The notes under the pieces are model-generated. The model did no database searches. It had not been told where the DNA came from and saw only the letters and a list, made by a program, of their open reading frames with translations. The translations under genes were made by a program, and so were the position numbers. From Nostocoides sp. F2B08 (lineage in GTDB: Bacteria > Actinomycetota > Actinomycetes > Actinomycetales > Dermatophilaceae): a stretch of DNA of 64,000 bases. The stretch spans positions 558,001 to 622,000 of the forward strand of contig NZ_WESE01000002.1 in assembly GCF_009184895.1 (NCBI RefSeq), written 5' to 3'. Each line of letters opens with the position of its first letter. Position 1 is the stretch's first letter. Shown in pieces: positions 9,169-18,114 of this stretch.

Positions 9169-9618
9169 ATGACCCCGTTCATGCTGCGGGTCGCCGAGCT
9201 CGTCGACGTCGACGAGTCCGACGTCGCGGACGCCGACCTCGACGCCCTGGCGCCGATGCCGATGACGCGCATCAGCCAGAAGATCGCCACGAGCACGGGG
9301 GCCGACCGACACGTCGCGATCCGTGCCCTCGCCGAGCAGCTCGTCTGCGAGGCCAACGTCGTGCTCGCCCACGGTGACGAGCACCTGACCCTCGTCGACG
9401 AGATCCTCGCCAACGAGCTGGCCTTCACGGTCGGCTACCGCGGCCGCGGCGCTCGGGTGTCGACGACCTTCGAGGACGGGACCGCCTACGGGCGGCTCGT
9501 CGGCGACGGGTTCGAGAGCGAGCTCCCCCATGAGCTCGCCGACGCCGACGCCGTTCCCGATCTCGTCGTCCGACTCCTCGTGGAGTCCGGTCTCCCCCAC
9601 CACCACGTCAACGTCTGA
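9169..9618 (+). CDS. uncharacterised 149-residue protein of the phenol hydroxylase operon
   Basis: I do not recognise this family. It is acidic, begins MTPFMLRVAELVDVDESDV and has no membrane segment or signal. The first 90 residues look helical and the middle (AFTVGYRGRGARVSTTF) looks like beta strands. It occupies the place of DmpK, the small assembly factor upstream of dmpL in Pseudomonas, but is longer and shows no DmpK resemblance that I can see. The ATG at 9169 is preferred to the GTG at 9163 because GGAG lies 5 bases before it. Confidence 0.75.
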   Translation: MTPFMLRVAELVDVDESDVADADLDALAPMPMTRISQKIATSTGADRHVAIRALAEQLVCEANVVLAHGDEHLTLVDEILANELAFTVGYRGRGARVSTTFEDGTAYGRLVGDGFESELPHELADADAVPDLVVRLLVESGLPHHHVNV

Positions 9619-9668
9619 CCCCGCCACGTCCCAACCCGCCACCCAGCAGCACCCACCTAGGAGGACCC

Positions 9669-10691
9669 GTGCAGATCGAGCTGCGAACGCAGGTCATCGA
9701 GCCGCGCCGCAAGACATTCACCCACGTGAGCAACCGCTACGGCGACCGTCCGGCCTCGCGCTACGAGGAAGGGACGATCGACCTCCAGGGTTCGGAGCAC
9801 TTCCAGTACAAGCCGCTGTGGGCGCCGGACAAGGAGATCTACTCCCCCGACTTCAGCGAGCTCAAGCTGGCCGACCCGTACTCCTACATGGACCCGCGCC
9901 AGTACTACTACACGCCGTACGTGTCCGCGCGGGCCGACCTCCACGAGGCCTTCGGGGCGACGCTGTCCTACCTCGACAAGCGCGGCATGTTCGACCGCCT
10001 CCCGGAGGCCTGGCACGGCGTGCTGCAGAACATCGTCCTGCCGCTGCGGCACTACGAAGGTGCAGCCCAGATGATCAGCGCTGCCGCCGCGCGATACGGC
10101 TGGGGCACGTCGATCACACAGTGCTTCTCCTACGCCTCCTTCGACCGGATCGGGAACGCGCAGATGCTCTCGCGGGCCGGGATCTCCCTCGGTGGTGGCA
10201 CGGCCGACCCCCTGGCGGTCGCCAAGACTGCCTGGATCGAGGACCCGACCTGGCAGGGACTGCGCAAGCACGTCGAGCTCACGCTCGCCGAGCAGGACTG
10301 GGGCAAGGCGATCGTGGCCCTCGACGTCACGGACCGGGTCATCTACCAGCTGCTCTACACCCACCTCGACGATGTCGCGATCGGCTCCGGCGCCGGCTCG
10401 TACTCGCTCATCGCCCAGCACTTCTCGACCTGGTTCGTCGACCAGCGCAAGTGGTTCGACGCGCTCTACAAGGCGTGGGCCGCCGACCCCGAGCACGGTG
10501 CGGCGAACGTCGAGACCCTCTCCGCGGTCGTCTCACAGACCCTCGCGACCGTGGCCGAGGCGCTCGCACCGGTCATGACCGCGGTCGACGGTCTCGTCGA
10601 CGCCGGAGCGGTGGACGCCCTCGCCGCGACCGTCGACCAGACCCGTTCGGCCTACGCAGCCCTCGGTGTCGCGACGGAGGTGGCCTCATGA
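9669..10691 (+). CDS. dmpL: phenol hydroxylase, beta oxygenase subunit (P1)
   Basis: A 340-residue subunit of the soluble diiron monooxygenase that turns phenol into catechol. The beta subunit shares the ferritin-like fold of the alpha subunit but has no metal site; consistent with this, no E..H pairs are seen. Landmarks are YMDPRQYYYTPYV and LPLRHYEGAAQM, as in DmpL. A GGAGG site precedes the ATG. The stop overlaps the dmpM start by four bases (ATGA). Confidence 0.92.
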   Translation: MQIELRTQVIEPRRKTFTHVSNRYGDRPASRYEEGTIDLQGSEHFQYKPLWAPDKEIYSPDFSELKLADPYSYMDPRQYYYTPYVSARADLHEAFGATLSYLDKRGMFDRLPEAWHGVLQNIVLPLRHYEGAAQMISAAAARYGWGTSITQCFSYASFDRIGNAQMLSRAGISLGGGTADPLAVAKTAWIEDPTWQGLRKHVELTLAEQDWGKAIVALDVTDRVIYQLLYTHLDDVAIGSGAGSYSLIAQHFSTWFVDQRKWFDALYKAWAADPEHGAANVETLSAVVSQTLATVAEALAPVMTAVDGLVDAGAVDALAATVDQTRSAYAALGVATEVAS

Positions 10692-10975
10692 CCGCCACCG
10701 CCGAGCGCCCCGTCGGCGTCGACATCCAGGAGAACGAGCAGAACCGTGCCGTCATCGAGGCCATCGAGGCCGACAACGAGGACGCGACCGTGCGCCACAT
10801 GCCCGGTCTGGTCCGCGTCACGTCGCCCGGCCGACTGGTCATCAACCGCACGAGCGTCGAGGAGCGCCTCGGGCGGGAGTGGGAGACCCACGAGTTCCAG
10901 CTCGCGATCATCTCCTACTTCGGTCACATCAAGGAGTGGGACGACGACCAGATCCTCATCGCCTGGGACCACTGA
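10688..10975 (+). CDS. dmpM: phenol hydroxylase coupling/effector protein (P2, MmoB/DmpM family)
   Basis: A 95-residue cofactorless effector that binds the oxygenase and couples electron transfer to hydroxylation. Family marks are VGVDIQENEQNRAVIEAIEA near the N-terminus and VTSPGRLVINR in the middle. The start is fixed by the ATGA overlap with dmpL; longer in-frame openings upstream run through dmpL and are not real. Confidence 0.92.
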   Translation: MTATAERPVGVDIQENEQNRAVIEAIEADNEDATVRHMPGLVRVTSPGRLVINRTSVEERLGREWETHEFQLAIISYFGHIKEWDDDQILIAWDH

Positions 10976-11028
10976 GACAGCCCGACCACGGAACAGCGAG
11001 AGACAGCCATGAGACAAGGACTTCACAC

Positions 11029-12594
11029 ATGACCATCGCACCGAAGGCTCCGCGCAAGCTGAGCATGAAGGACCGCTACTCGGCCCTCACCCGTGACCTC
11101 GACTGGGAGCCGAGCTACGTCTCGAAGGAGCAGATCTACCCGCTCACCACCTTCGAGGGCATCACGATCCACGACTGGAGCAAGTGGGAGGACCCCTTCC
11201 GCCTGACCGTCGACGCCTACACCAAGTACCAGGCCGAGAAGGACAAGCGGCTGTATGCGGTGCTCGACGGCTTCGCGCAGAGCCAGGGCCATCTGAGCCT
11301 CACCGACGCGAGCTACCTCAACGCGATGAAGCTCTTCATCCAGGGCATCGCGCCGAACGAGTACAACGCGCACCGCAACTTCGCGATGCTGGCCCGGCAC
11401 CTCGAGGGCGGCGGCCCGCGGTTCGCGGCCCTGTGCCAGTGCCTCGACGAGATGCGCCACGCCCAGACCGAGATCCACACGCTGTCGAACTACAACAAGT
11501 ACTACGGCGGCTTCCACAACTTCTCGCAGCAGCACGACCGCGTCTGGTACCTCTCGGTGCCGAAGTCCTTCTTCGAGGACGCGCTCTCGGCCGGCCCGTT
11601 CGAGTGGCTCATCGCGATCGGCTTCTCCTTCGAGTACCTGCTGACGAACCTCCTCTTCGTGCCGTTCATGTCGGGGGCGTCGTTCAACGGCGACCTGCCG
11701 ACGATGACCTTCGGCTTCTCGGCGCAGTCCGACGAGAGCCGGCACATGACCCTGGGCCTCGAGGCGATCAAGTTCCTCCTCGAGCAGGACGAGAAGAACG
11801 TCCCGATCGTCCAGTATTGGCTCGACAAGTGGTTCTGGCGCGGATACCGCCTGCTGGCGCTCGTCGCCCAGATGCTCGACTACATGCTCCCTCGCGAGTT
11901 CATGAGCTGGAAGGAGGCCTTCGAGCTCTACTTCGAGGAGCAGATGATGAAGGGCCTCTTCGAGGACCTCGCCTACTACGGCATCCGGCCCCCGCTGCAC
12001 GTCGACAAGGCGATCCAGGAGAAGGAGCACGTCTCCCACCAGGCCTACTGGATCCTCTACCAGTTCAGCCACGCCGCGGCGTTCACCACGTCCGTCCCCA
12101 CGGCCCAGCACATGGACTGGCTCGAGGAGCAGTACCCCGAGACCTTCCCCACCTACCGCAAGCTGTGGGAGAAGGAGCAGCGCAACATCGACAACGGCGG
12201 CCGCCACTTCATCCGCGGGCTCCCGCAGCTGTGCCAGGTGTGCCAGATCCCGATGGGCTTCACCGAGGCGGACGACCCGTTCGTCCAGGCCCAGCGGGAG
12301 AGCATCTTCGAGGGCGAGCGCTACAACTTCTGCTCCGACGGGTGCCAGTACATCTTCGAGCACGAGCCGGTGAAGTTCCGCCGGGCCTGGCTGCCGGTGC
12401 ACCAGATCTACCAGGGCAACTGCGGCGGACCGACGCTGCCGGACGTCTTGAACTGGTACGGCCTGGAGCCGGGTGACGGCGGCGAGTACCTCGGGTCGAT
12501 CGACCACCAGAACTGGCTGAAGTGGCACGGCGACCCCGCCCACGTCGAGAACGACCACGCTCCGGCAGCCGCCGGCGCAGAGGGAGGACAGTGA
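11029..12594 (+). CDS. dmpN: phenol hydroxylase, alpha (diiron) oxygenase subunit (P3)
   Basis: A 521-residue catalytic subunit, close to the roughly 517 of DmpN. The diiron site is built by two E-x-x-H pairs that are plainly visible: E141-H144 in DEMRHAQTE and E236-H239 in DESRHMT, with further Glu ligands between. The C-terminus carries a CQVCQ and CSDGC pair typical of this subunit, probably a zinc site. The ATG at 11029 follows AAGGA by 8 bases. Partners are DmpL, DmpO, DmpM and reductase DmpP. Confidence 0.95.
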   Translation: MTIAPKAPRKLSMKDRYSALTRDLDWEPSYVSKEQIYPLTTFEGITIHDWSKWEDPFRLTVDAYTKYQAEKDKRLYAVLDGFAQSQGHLSLTDASYLNAMKLFIQGIAPNEYNAHRNFAMLARHLEGGGPRFAALCQCLDEMRHAQTEIHTLSNYNKYYGGFHNFSQQHDRVWYLSVPKSFFEDALSAGPFEWLIAIGFSFEYLLTNLLFVPFMSGASFNGDLPTMTFGFSAQSDESRHMTLGLEAIKFLLEQDEKNVPIVQYWLDKWFWRGYRLLALVAQMLDYMLPREFMSWKEAFELYFEEQMMKGLFEDLAYYGIRPPLHVDKAIQEKEHVSHQAYWILYQFSHAAAFTTSVPTAQHMDWLEEQYPETFPTYRKLWEKEQRNIDNGGRHFIRGLPQLCQVCQIPMGFTEADDPFVQAQRESIFEGERYNFCSDGCQYIFEHEPVKFRRAWLPVHQIYQGNCGGPTLPDVLNWYGLEPGDGGEYLGSIDHQNWLKWHGDPAHVENDHAPAAAGAEGGQ

Positions 12595-12595
12595 G

Positions 12596-12967
12596 ATGAC
12601 CCTTCAGGACACCATCGCCCGCCCCGAAATCAAGTCCATCGGCGAGTACAACCCCGCCTCCCGCTCCGCCCAGGAGCTCTACGGCGACGACATCCTCATG
12701 CACGTCTGGTGGAAGGGGAACCCGTGGTTCGTCGCGGCAGCCACCTTCCGGGTGTCGCCGCAGATGACCTTCGCCGACTTCTGGACCGGGGTGTTCGTGC
12801 CCTACCACGAGGAGGACCCGGACTTCGACGCCGGCAAGGGCTGGGAGCAGTTCGACTGGTTCCTCGCCGTGAACCGCGACGCCGTGCCCGTCGGCGTCTC
12901 GTCGGAGACGACCCTCGCCGACCTCGGCGTGACCCACAAGGCCGTGCTGGGGTTCACCGCCGCCTGA
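12596..12967 (+). CDS. dmpO: phenol hydroxylase, gamma subunit (P4)
   Basis: A 123-residue small oxygenase subunit, starting one base after the dmpN stop. Marks are the N-terminal IKSIGEYNPASRSAQELYGDD type and HVWWKGNPWFVAAATFR, as in DmpO. It completes the (alpha-beta-gamma)2 oxygenase. Confidence 0.9.
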   Translation: MTLQDTIARPEIKSIGEYNPASRSAQELYGDDILMHVWWKGNPWFVAAATFRVSPQMTFADFWTGVFVPYHEEDPDFDAGKGWEQFDWFLAVNRDAVPVGVSSETTLADLGVTHKAVLGFTAA

Positions 12968-13062
12968 CCCGCCTCCGAGGTGGGGTGTGCCGCGTCCGGC
13001 GCTCGGCATACCCCACCTCGATCTCCGCCTCCCTCTCCAGACCCACGAGGACGTGACATCAG

Positions 13063-14166
13063 ATGTCTGAGTCGTTTGTCGTGACCGTCGAGCCGATCGG
13101 CCGCCAGGTCGTCTGCCGCGACGACCAGCCCATCCTCGACGCCTGCCTGCGGGCCGGTGTGTGGCTCCCTCACTCGTGCACCCACGGGACCTGCGCGACG
13201 TGCAAGGTCGACGTCGTCGACGGCGACGTCGACCACGGCGAGGCGAGCACCTTCGCCCTCATGGAGTTCGAGCGGGACGAGGGCAAGCTGCTCACGTGCT
13301 GCGCCAGGCCGCGCAGCGATGTGACGATCGAGGCCGACATCGACGTCGACGACGACATCGAGATGCACCCGGTCGAGGACTACGTGGGCACCGTGGTCTC
13401 CATCGACGAGGTCGCCCGCGACACGGTGCGTCTCGTCGTCGACCTCGACCGGGACATGCCCTTCAACGCCGGCCAGTACCTCAAGTTCACCGTGCCCGCC
13501 GCCGCAGACGGTTCGGCCGAGAGCGTCGACCGGACGTGGTCCATCGCCTCACCGCCCACCCAGTCCCGGACCCTGGAGTTCCACATCCGGAAGGTCCCCG
13601 GCGGACGGGGCACGGACGGATGGGTCTTCAGCAGCCTCGCGGTCGGTGACCTGGTCCCCGTCTCGGGTCCGTACGGCCGGTTCGTCCTGCACACCGGCCA
13701 GGACAACCACACGATCATGGTCGCCGGCGGCACCGGTCTGGCGCCGATCAAGTCGATGCTGCGGCACGGGCTGGAGAACGGCACCTACGAGGGTGAGATG
13801 AGCCTCTACCAGGGCGGCCGCTCCCGGGAGTGGCTCTACGACGTCGACTTCTTCCGGGCGCTGGCCGCGGAGTACGACCAGTTCACCTACCGGCCCTGCC
13901 TGTCCGAGGAGACTCCCGAGCAGGTCGCAGCGTCGGGTGACGACCCCGACGCCTACGGCTACGGCATGGTCACCGACGTCCTCGCCGCCGACCACGCCTC
14001 GCTCTCGGGCTGCAAGGGCTACCTCTGCGGTCCGCCGCTCATGGTCGAGGCCGCGCTGAAGACGCTGATGAGCAAGCGGCTCTTCCCCCGCGACATCTAT
14101 CGCGAGGAGTTCTTCAACGAGGGTGACAAGGCCGCCGGAGTCAACTCCCCGCTCATCCGCCGCTGA
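13063..14166 (+). CDS. dmpP: phenol hydroxylase reductase (P5; 2Fe-2S, FAD, NADH)
   Basis: A 367-residue electron-transfer protein feeding DmpN from NADH. Residues 1-90 are a plant-type ferredoxin domain (C39, C44, C47, then C79 or C80). An FAD domain follows (about 105-215, with RTWSIASPP), then an NAD domain (MVAGGTGLAPIKSML, YLCGPPLMV). It is the last gene of the upper operon; the hairpin at 14214 follows. Confidence 0.93.
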   Translation: MSESFVVTVEPIGRQVVCRDDQPILDACLRAGVWLPHSCTHGTCATCKVDVVDGDVDHGEASTFALMEFERDEGKLLTCCARPRSDVTIEADIDVDDDIEMHPVEDYVGTVVSIDEVARDTVRLVVDLDRDMPFNAGQYLKFTVPAAADGSAESVDRTWSIASPPTQSRTLEFHIRKVPGGRGTDGWVFSSLAVGDLVPVSGPYGRFVLHTGQDNHTIMVAGGTGLAPIKSMLRHGLENGTYEGEMSLYQGGRSREWLYDVDFFRALAAEYDQFTYRPCLSEETPEQVAASGDDPDAYGYGMVTDVLAADHASLSGCKGYLCGPPLMVEAALKTLMSKRLFPRDIYREEFFNEGDKAAGVNSPLIRR

Positions 14167-14213
14167 CCGAGGCCGACCCGACCCGCCCGCCAGATCGGGG
14201 CGCTGCGCCGGAA

Positions 14214-14273
14214 CCGGTGCGGTGTTCGACGTTTGGGCCGCTACAGCGCACCAAACACGGAGCACCGCACCGG
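14214..14273. repeat. intergenic palindromic repeat / probable two-way terminator
   Basis: Perfect 11-base outer arms CCGGTGCGGTG (14214-14224) and CACCGCACCGG (14263-14273) enclose GTTTGGGCCGCTACAGCGCA and CCAAAC, the core shared with 6935 and 26166. It lies between the convergent dmpP and iclR-type genes. Confidence 0.7.
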
Positions 14274-14322
14274 CTGCACCACAATGCACCAAGTACGGGT
14301 GACATACGGAGGCGCGCGCCAG

Positions 14323-15084
14323 TCAGATCCCGTCGGTGCGCAGCGTCCGCGACAGCACGAAGGCCGCGGTGCGCACGGCGGGACCCATCGTGCGCGGGTC
14401 GAGTGAGGCGGTCGGGCCGGTGATCGACAGGCCCGCGACGATCTTGCGGTCCGCGCCGAACACCGGCGCGGCGACGCACGACACCCCCGCGTGCGACTCC
14501 TCGGCGTCGAAGGCCATGCCGATGCTGCGGATCGCCCGCATCTCGGCGACGAGGTTCTCGGCCGTCGTGATGGTCCGCGGGGTCAGCTGGGGCAGCCCGG
14601 CCTCGATGCGCGCCTGGAGCACGCTCCGCGAGGAGTATGCGAGCATCACCTTCCCCACGCCCGTTGAGTGAGCGGGGAGCCGGCCCCCGACGCGGGAGGA
14701 GAGCCCCATCGAGCTGCCTCCGAGGATGTTGACGTAGACCACCTCGACCCCATCGAGCACCGCGAGGTGGATCCGCTGGTGCGTCGCCTCGCGCAGGTCC
14801 TCCATGATCGGCTGGGCCGCCTCGGACAGGGTGCGGTGCGTCGGCACGAGCTCACCGAGCTCGAAGAGCCAGGGCCCGAGCTGGTATCCGTCGTCGGTCC
14901 TCTCGAGCAGACGCACCGAGCACAGCTCGCCGCAGAGCCGGTGCACAGTCGACTTCGGCAGCCCCGAGCGGCGGGCGAGCTCGCCGACGCCGATCACGGG
15001 TGAGCGCTCGTCGAACGCGGCGAGAAGAGCGGTGGCGCGTGCAAGCACCGACACGCCAGGGCCGTCCCGCTCAGTGGAACGCAT
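14323..15084 (-). CDS. IclR-family transcriptional regulator (A)
   Basis: A 253-residue regulator with an N-terminal winged helix (VGELARRSGLPKSTVHRLCGEL) and an IclR effector domain (VNILGGSSMGLSSRVGGRLPAHSTGVGK; ESHAGVSCVAAPVF). IclR proteins control many aromatic pathways, as activators or repressors, in response to the substrate or an intermediate. It is divergent from IclR gene B with about 70 bases between them. A one-mismatch copy of the CGTTCC-N7-GGAACG site covers its first codons, which suggests autoregulation. Confidence 0.92.
   Translation of the reverse strand: MRSTERDGPGVSVLARATALLAAFDERSPVIGVGELARRSGLPKSTVHRLCGELCSVRLLERTDDGYQLGPWLFELGELVPTHRTLSEAAQPIMEDLREATHQRIHLAVLDGVEVVYVNILGGSSMGLSSRVGGRLPAHSTGVGKVMLAYSSRSVLQARIEAGLPQLTPRTITTAENLVAEMRAIRSIGMAFDAEESHAGVSCVAAPVFGADRKIVAGLSITGPTASLDPRTMGPAVRTAAFVLSRTLRTDGI
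15063..15081. promoter_or_regulatory. third copy of the CGTTCC-N7-GGAACG site (one mismatch)
   Basis: CGTCCC, seven bases, GGAACG. It differs at one half-site position from the copies at 7074 and 16196. It overlaps the start of IclR gene A and lies by the divergent promoter region of the two regulators. Confidence 0.5.
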
Positions 15085-15153
15085 GTATTGATGGAATCAC
15101 AGGATTCGGGCACCGTTCGAGGAACAGCACGATCCCGCGTCAAGGAGGACCCG

Positions 15154-16029
15154 ATGTCGGTCGCCGCCCACGTTCCCGCCCCCGCGCAGCGCCAGCGCAC
15201 CGTCACCCCGCTGGAGCGCGCCGAGGCCGACACCGCCTGGTGCGCGACCACTCCGAAGCGGACGACGAGTGCGCCGTACGCCGCCACCTCGGGTCTGAAG
15301 TCGGTCGGCAGCGCCCTCGATGTCCTCGAGTGCTTCGCGACCGACGGCGAGCTCGGCGTCTCCGACATCGCCCGCAAGCTCGGGGTCGCCAAGTCCACCG
15401 CGCACCGGCTCCTGCAGACCCTCGTCAGCCGTGGCTTCGTCGAGCAGGACCGCGAGACCGGTCTGTACCGCCTCGGCATCCACATCTACGAGCTGGGCGC
15501 CCTTGCACTGGCCCGCAACCAGCTGCGCCACGCCGCGCTCCCGACGCTGCGCCAGGTCGCGGCGATGACCGGACTCACCGTCAACCTCGCCGTGCCGGAC
15601 GGCCCCGACGTCGTCTTCGTCGAGCGGATCGAGAACATCGACGGCCTGCGCATCCTCGGCCACGTCGGCCGCCGGCTTCCCGGCCACACGACGAGCTCGG
15701 GCAAGGTCATCGCCGCCTTCAACCCGGCCGTCGACCAAGCCCGCCGGGCCGCCGGCTTCCCGCCCCGGCTCGGTCGCACGGTGCGCACCGAGGCGGACTG
15801 GGACCGCGTCCTCGCCGACGTCCGCACGCAGGGATACGCGGTGTCCACGTCCGAGTCCTTCGACGGGACCACGTCGGTCGCCGTCGCCATCCTCGACAAC
15901 CGAGGCGTCGCGGTCGCGTCGATCTCGCTCTTCGGCCCGACGGAGAGCATCGCCCCCCACGTCGAGCGGCTCGTGCCGCTGCTGCGGGCCGCCAGCAACC
16001 GCATCTCGCACACCCGCATCAGCGCCTGA
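15154..16029 (+). CDS. IclR-family transcriptional regulator (B)
   Basis: A 291-residue regulator with a 50-residue N-terminal extension before the winged helix (VSDIARKLGVAKSTAHRLLQTLV). The effector domain includes LRILGHVGRRLPGHTTSSGKV and a C-terminal SISLFGP. The ATG at 15154 has a perfect AAGGAGG eight bases upstream, so the in-frame ATG at 15088 is rejected. Lying between the upper and lower meta-cleavage operons, it is the second candidate pathway regulator; whether A or B is the activator cannot be told. Confidence 0.92.
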   Translation: MSVAAHVPAPAQRQRTVTPLERAEADTAWCATTPKRTTSAPYAATSGLKSVGSALDVLECFATDGELGVSDIARKLGVAKSTAHRLLQTLVSRGFVEQDRETGLYRLGIHIYELGALALARNQLRHAALPTLRQVAAMTGLTVNLAVPDGPDVVFVERIENIDGLRILGHVGRRLPGHTTSSGKVIAAFNPAVDQARRAAGFPPRLGRTVRTEADWDRVLADVRTQGYAVSTSESFDGTTSVAVAILDNRGVAVASISLFGPTESIAPHVERLVPLLRAASNRISHTRISA

Positions 16030-16092
16030 CCACTTCCTGCCGATAGGACCGATATGGCGTCGGTCCGACGGTCCGACTCGCCACTTCTTGGC

Positions 16093-16150
16093 AATAGGAC
16101 CGAAACGGCGAACGGTCGGGAGCGGGACCGTTCGCCGTTTCGGTCCTATT
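16093..16150. repeat. 25-base perfect inverted repeat, 8-base loop
   Basis: Arms 16093-16117 and 16126-16150 are exact complements. A degenerate part of the same unit (ATAGGACCGATATGGCG) precedes it at about 16044. It follows IclR gene B and may end its transcript and shield the lower operon. Confidence 0.75.
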
Positions 16151-16188
16151 TGGCAGATATGGCGGGGCAGGGGCGGGGCAGGTGGAGC

Positions 16189-16220
16189 ACGGGTCCGTTC
16201 CCGCACGAGGAACGACCCGT
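16189..16220. promoter_or_regulatory. operator CGTTCC-N7-GGAACG upstream of the lower meta operon
   Basis: The core is 16196-16214, identical in half-sites and spacing to 7074-7092. Here the symmetry extends outward (ACGGGTC ... GACCCGT). A candidate -10, TAGCGT (16242-16247), starts 37 bases after the operator centre, so the site would lie near -49, a place suited to an activator. Confidence 0.65.
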
Positions 16221-16273
16221 CCCGGCCCCCGCCGCCCGCCCTAGCGTGGAGGGACAGCACAGAGAGGACTGCC

Positions 16274-17056
16274 GTGGACGACACGCTCCGGTCGGAGGCG
16301 ACCGACAGACTGCTCAGCGCGTATGCGTCGCGTGAGCCGATCGACCCGCTCACCTCGACCTACGAGGGCATGGACCTCGAGGATGCCTACGCGATCCAGC
16401 TCGCCCAGATCGCCCGGATGCTTTCCGAGGGCAGAACGATCAAGGGGCACAAGGTCGGCCTGACGAGCGCGGCGATGCAGAAGCTGCTCGGCGTGAACGA
16501 GCCGGACTACGGACACCTCCTGGACGACTTCTTCTACCTCGAGCACATGCCGATCCCGGCGGACCGCTTCCTCCAGGCCCGGGTCGAGCCGGAGATGGCA
16601 TTCGTCCTCAAGAAGACCCTGAGCGGCCCGGGCGCCACAGTCCACGAGGCGGTCGCTGCCGTCGACTTCGTCCTGCCGGCCCTCGAGATCGTCGACTCCC
16701 GCATCCGGGACTGGAAGATCGGCCTGTTCGACACGATCGCGGACAACGCCTCCTCCGGCGCCGTCGTGCTCGGCTCGACCCCGACGCCGCTGCGCGAGGT
16801 CGACCTGCGCCTCACCGGCGGGGTCATGCACAAGAACGCCGAGGTCGTCGGCACCGGGGCCGGCGGCGCCGTTCTCGGGTCCCCGATCAACGCCCTCGTC
16901 TGGCTCGCCAACACCCTCGGTGCCCGCGGCATCGCCCTGGAGGCCGGCCAGGTCGTCCTGCCCGGCGCCATCTGCGCGATGGTCCCGGTCGCCGCCGGCG
17001 ACAGCGTCACCGCAACCTTCGCCGGCCTCGGGTCGGTCACCGCCCGCTTCGTCTGA
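16274..17056 (+). CDS. dmpE: 2-hydroxypenta-2,4-dienoate hydratase
   Basis: A 260-residue hydratase (DmpE is 261) that adds water to 2-hydroxypentadienoate, giving 4-hydroxy-2-oxovalerate. Metal-binding acidic residues are seen in [12 protein letters not shown] and ALEIVDSR; the fold marker is KGHKVGLTS. The GTG at 16274 follows GAGAGGA; the in-frame extension upstream runs through the inverted repeat and is not coding. First gene of the lower operon; paralogous to dmpH downstream. Confidence 0.92.
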   Translation: MDDTLRSEATDRLLSAYASREPIDPLTSTYEGMDLEDAYAIQLAQIARMLSEGRTIKGHKVGLTSAAMQKLLGVNEPDYGHLLDDFFYLEHMPIPADRFLQARVEPEMAFVLKKTLSGPGATVHEAVAAVDFVLPALEIVDSRIRDWKIGLFDTIADNASSGAVVLGSTPTPLREVDLRLTGGVMHKNAEVVGTGAGGAVLGSPINALVWLANTLGARGIALEAGQVVLPGAICAMVPVAAGDSVTATFAGLGSVTARFV

Positions 17057-17097
17057 CCCGATCGCCAGCCGCAACTCACCGCCCACCAGGAGCATCC

Positions 17098-18111
17098 ATG
17101 ACCAGGACAACCGGAACGGCCGCCATCGTCGGCCCCGGCAACATCGGCACCGACCTGATGTTCAAGCTCATGCGCCGCAGCGACGTCATCGAGCCGCGCT
17201 ACATGATCGGCGTCGACCCCAAGAGCGACGGGCTGCGGCGCGCGGCGTCGGTCGGGCTCGAGGCGAGCCACGAGGGCGTCGACTGGCTGCTCGCCCAGGA
17301 CGAGCTGCCCGACATCGTCTTCGAGGCGACCTCCGCCAAGGCGCACGCCGCCAACGCGCCGCGGTATGCGGAGGCCGGCATCCTCGCCGTCGACCTCACT
17401 CCGGCCGCGGTCGGGCCGTACGTCTGCCCGCCGGTGAACCTCGACTTCAACCTCGACGCGATAAACGTCAACATGATCACGTGCGGCGGTCAGGCGACGA
17501 CGCCGATGGTCCGCGCGGTCGCCGACGTCGTCGATGTGCCGTATGCGGAGATCGTGGCCTCGATCTCGAGCAAGTCCGCCGGCCCCGGCACGCGGGCCAA
17601 CATCGACGAGTTCACCGAGACGACGGCGGAGGCGCTCAAGGTCGTCGGTGGCGCCGCCACGAGCAAGGCGATCATCATCCTCAACCCGGTCGAGCCGCCG
17701 CTGATGATGCGCAACACCGTGTTCTGCGCGATCCCGGCCGAGGCCGGTGAGGCGGGCGAGCTGCAGGACCGGATCCTCGCCTCGATCCACGACATGGTCG
17801 CCCGGGTGCAGGACTACGTCCCCGGCTACCATCTGCGCGCCGACCCGCAGTTCGACCACGCCCGCGACACGTGGGGCGGCCAGGCCCGCGTCTTCGTCCC
17901 GATCGAGGTCAAGGGACGCGGCGACTACCTGCCCGACTACGCGGGCAACCTCGACATCATCACCGCGGCGGCGGCCCGGGTCGGCGACATCATGGTCGCC
18001 CACCGGCTCGGCGTCGACACGACGTGGAAGTCGTCGGCGGACCTCGGCGACCTCGCCGCTGGAGCCGCTGCGAACACCGAGACGGCGGCTGCCGTGAAGA
18101 CAGGAGTCTGA
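17098..18111 (+). CDS. dmpF: acetaldehyde dehydrogenase (acylating)
   Basis: A 337-residue CoA-acylating aldehyde dehydrogenase that turns acetaldehyde into acetyl-CoA with NAD. Rossmann motif [13 protein letters not shown]; catalytic Cys129 in [10 protein letters not shown]. It forms a substrate-channelling complex with the aldolase DmpG, which is encoded three bases after its stop. Confidence 0.95.
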   Translation: MTRTTGTAAIVGPGNIGTDLMFKLMRRSDVIEPRYMIGVDPKSDGLRRAASVGLEASHEGVDWLLAQDELPDIVFEATSAKAHAANAPRYAEAGILAVDLTPAAVGPYVCPPVNLDFNLDAINVNMITCGGQATTPMVRAVADVVDVPYAEIVASISSKSAGPGTRANIDEFTETTAEALKVVGGAATSKAIIILNPVEPPLMMRNTVFCAIPAEAGEAGELQDRILASIHDMVARVQDYVPGYHLRADPQFDHARDTWGGQARVFVPIEVKGRGDYLPDYAGNLDIITAAAARVGDIMVAHRLGVDTTWKSSADLGDLAAGAAANTETAAAVKTGV

Positions 18112-18114
18112 GCC

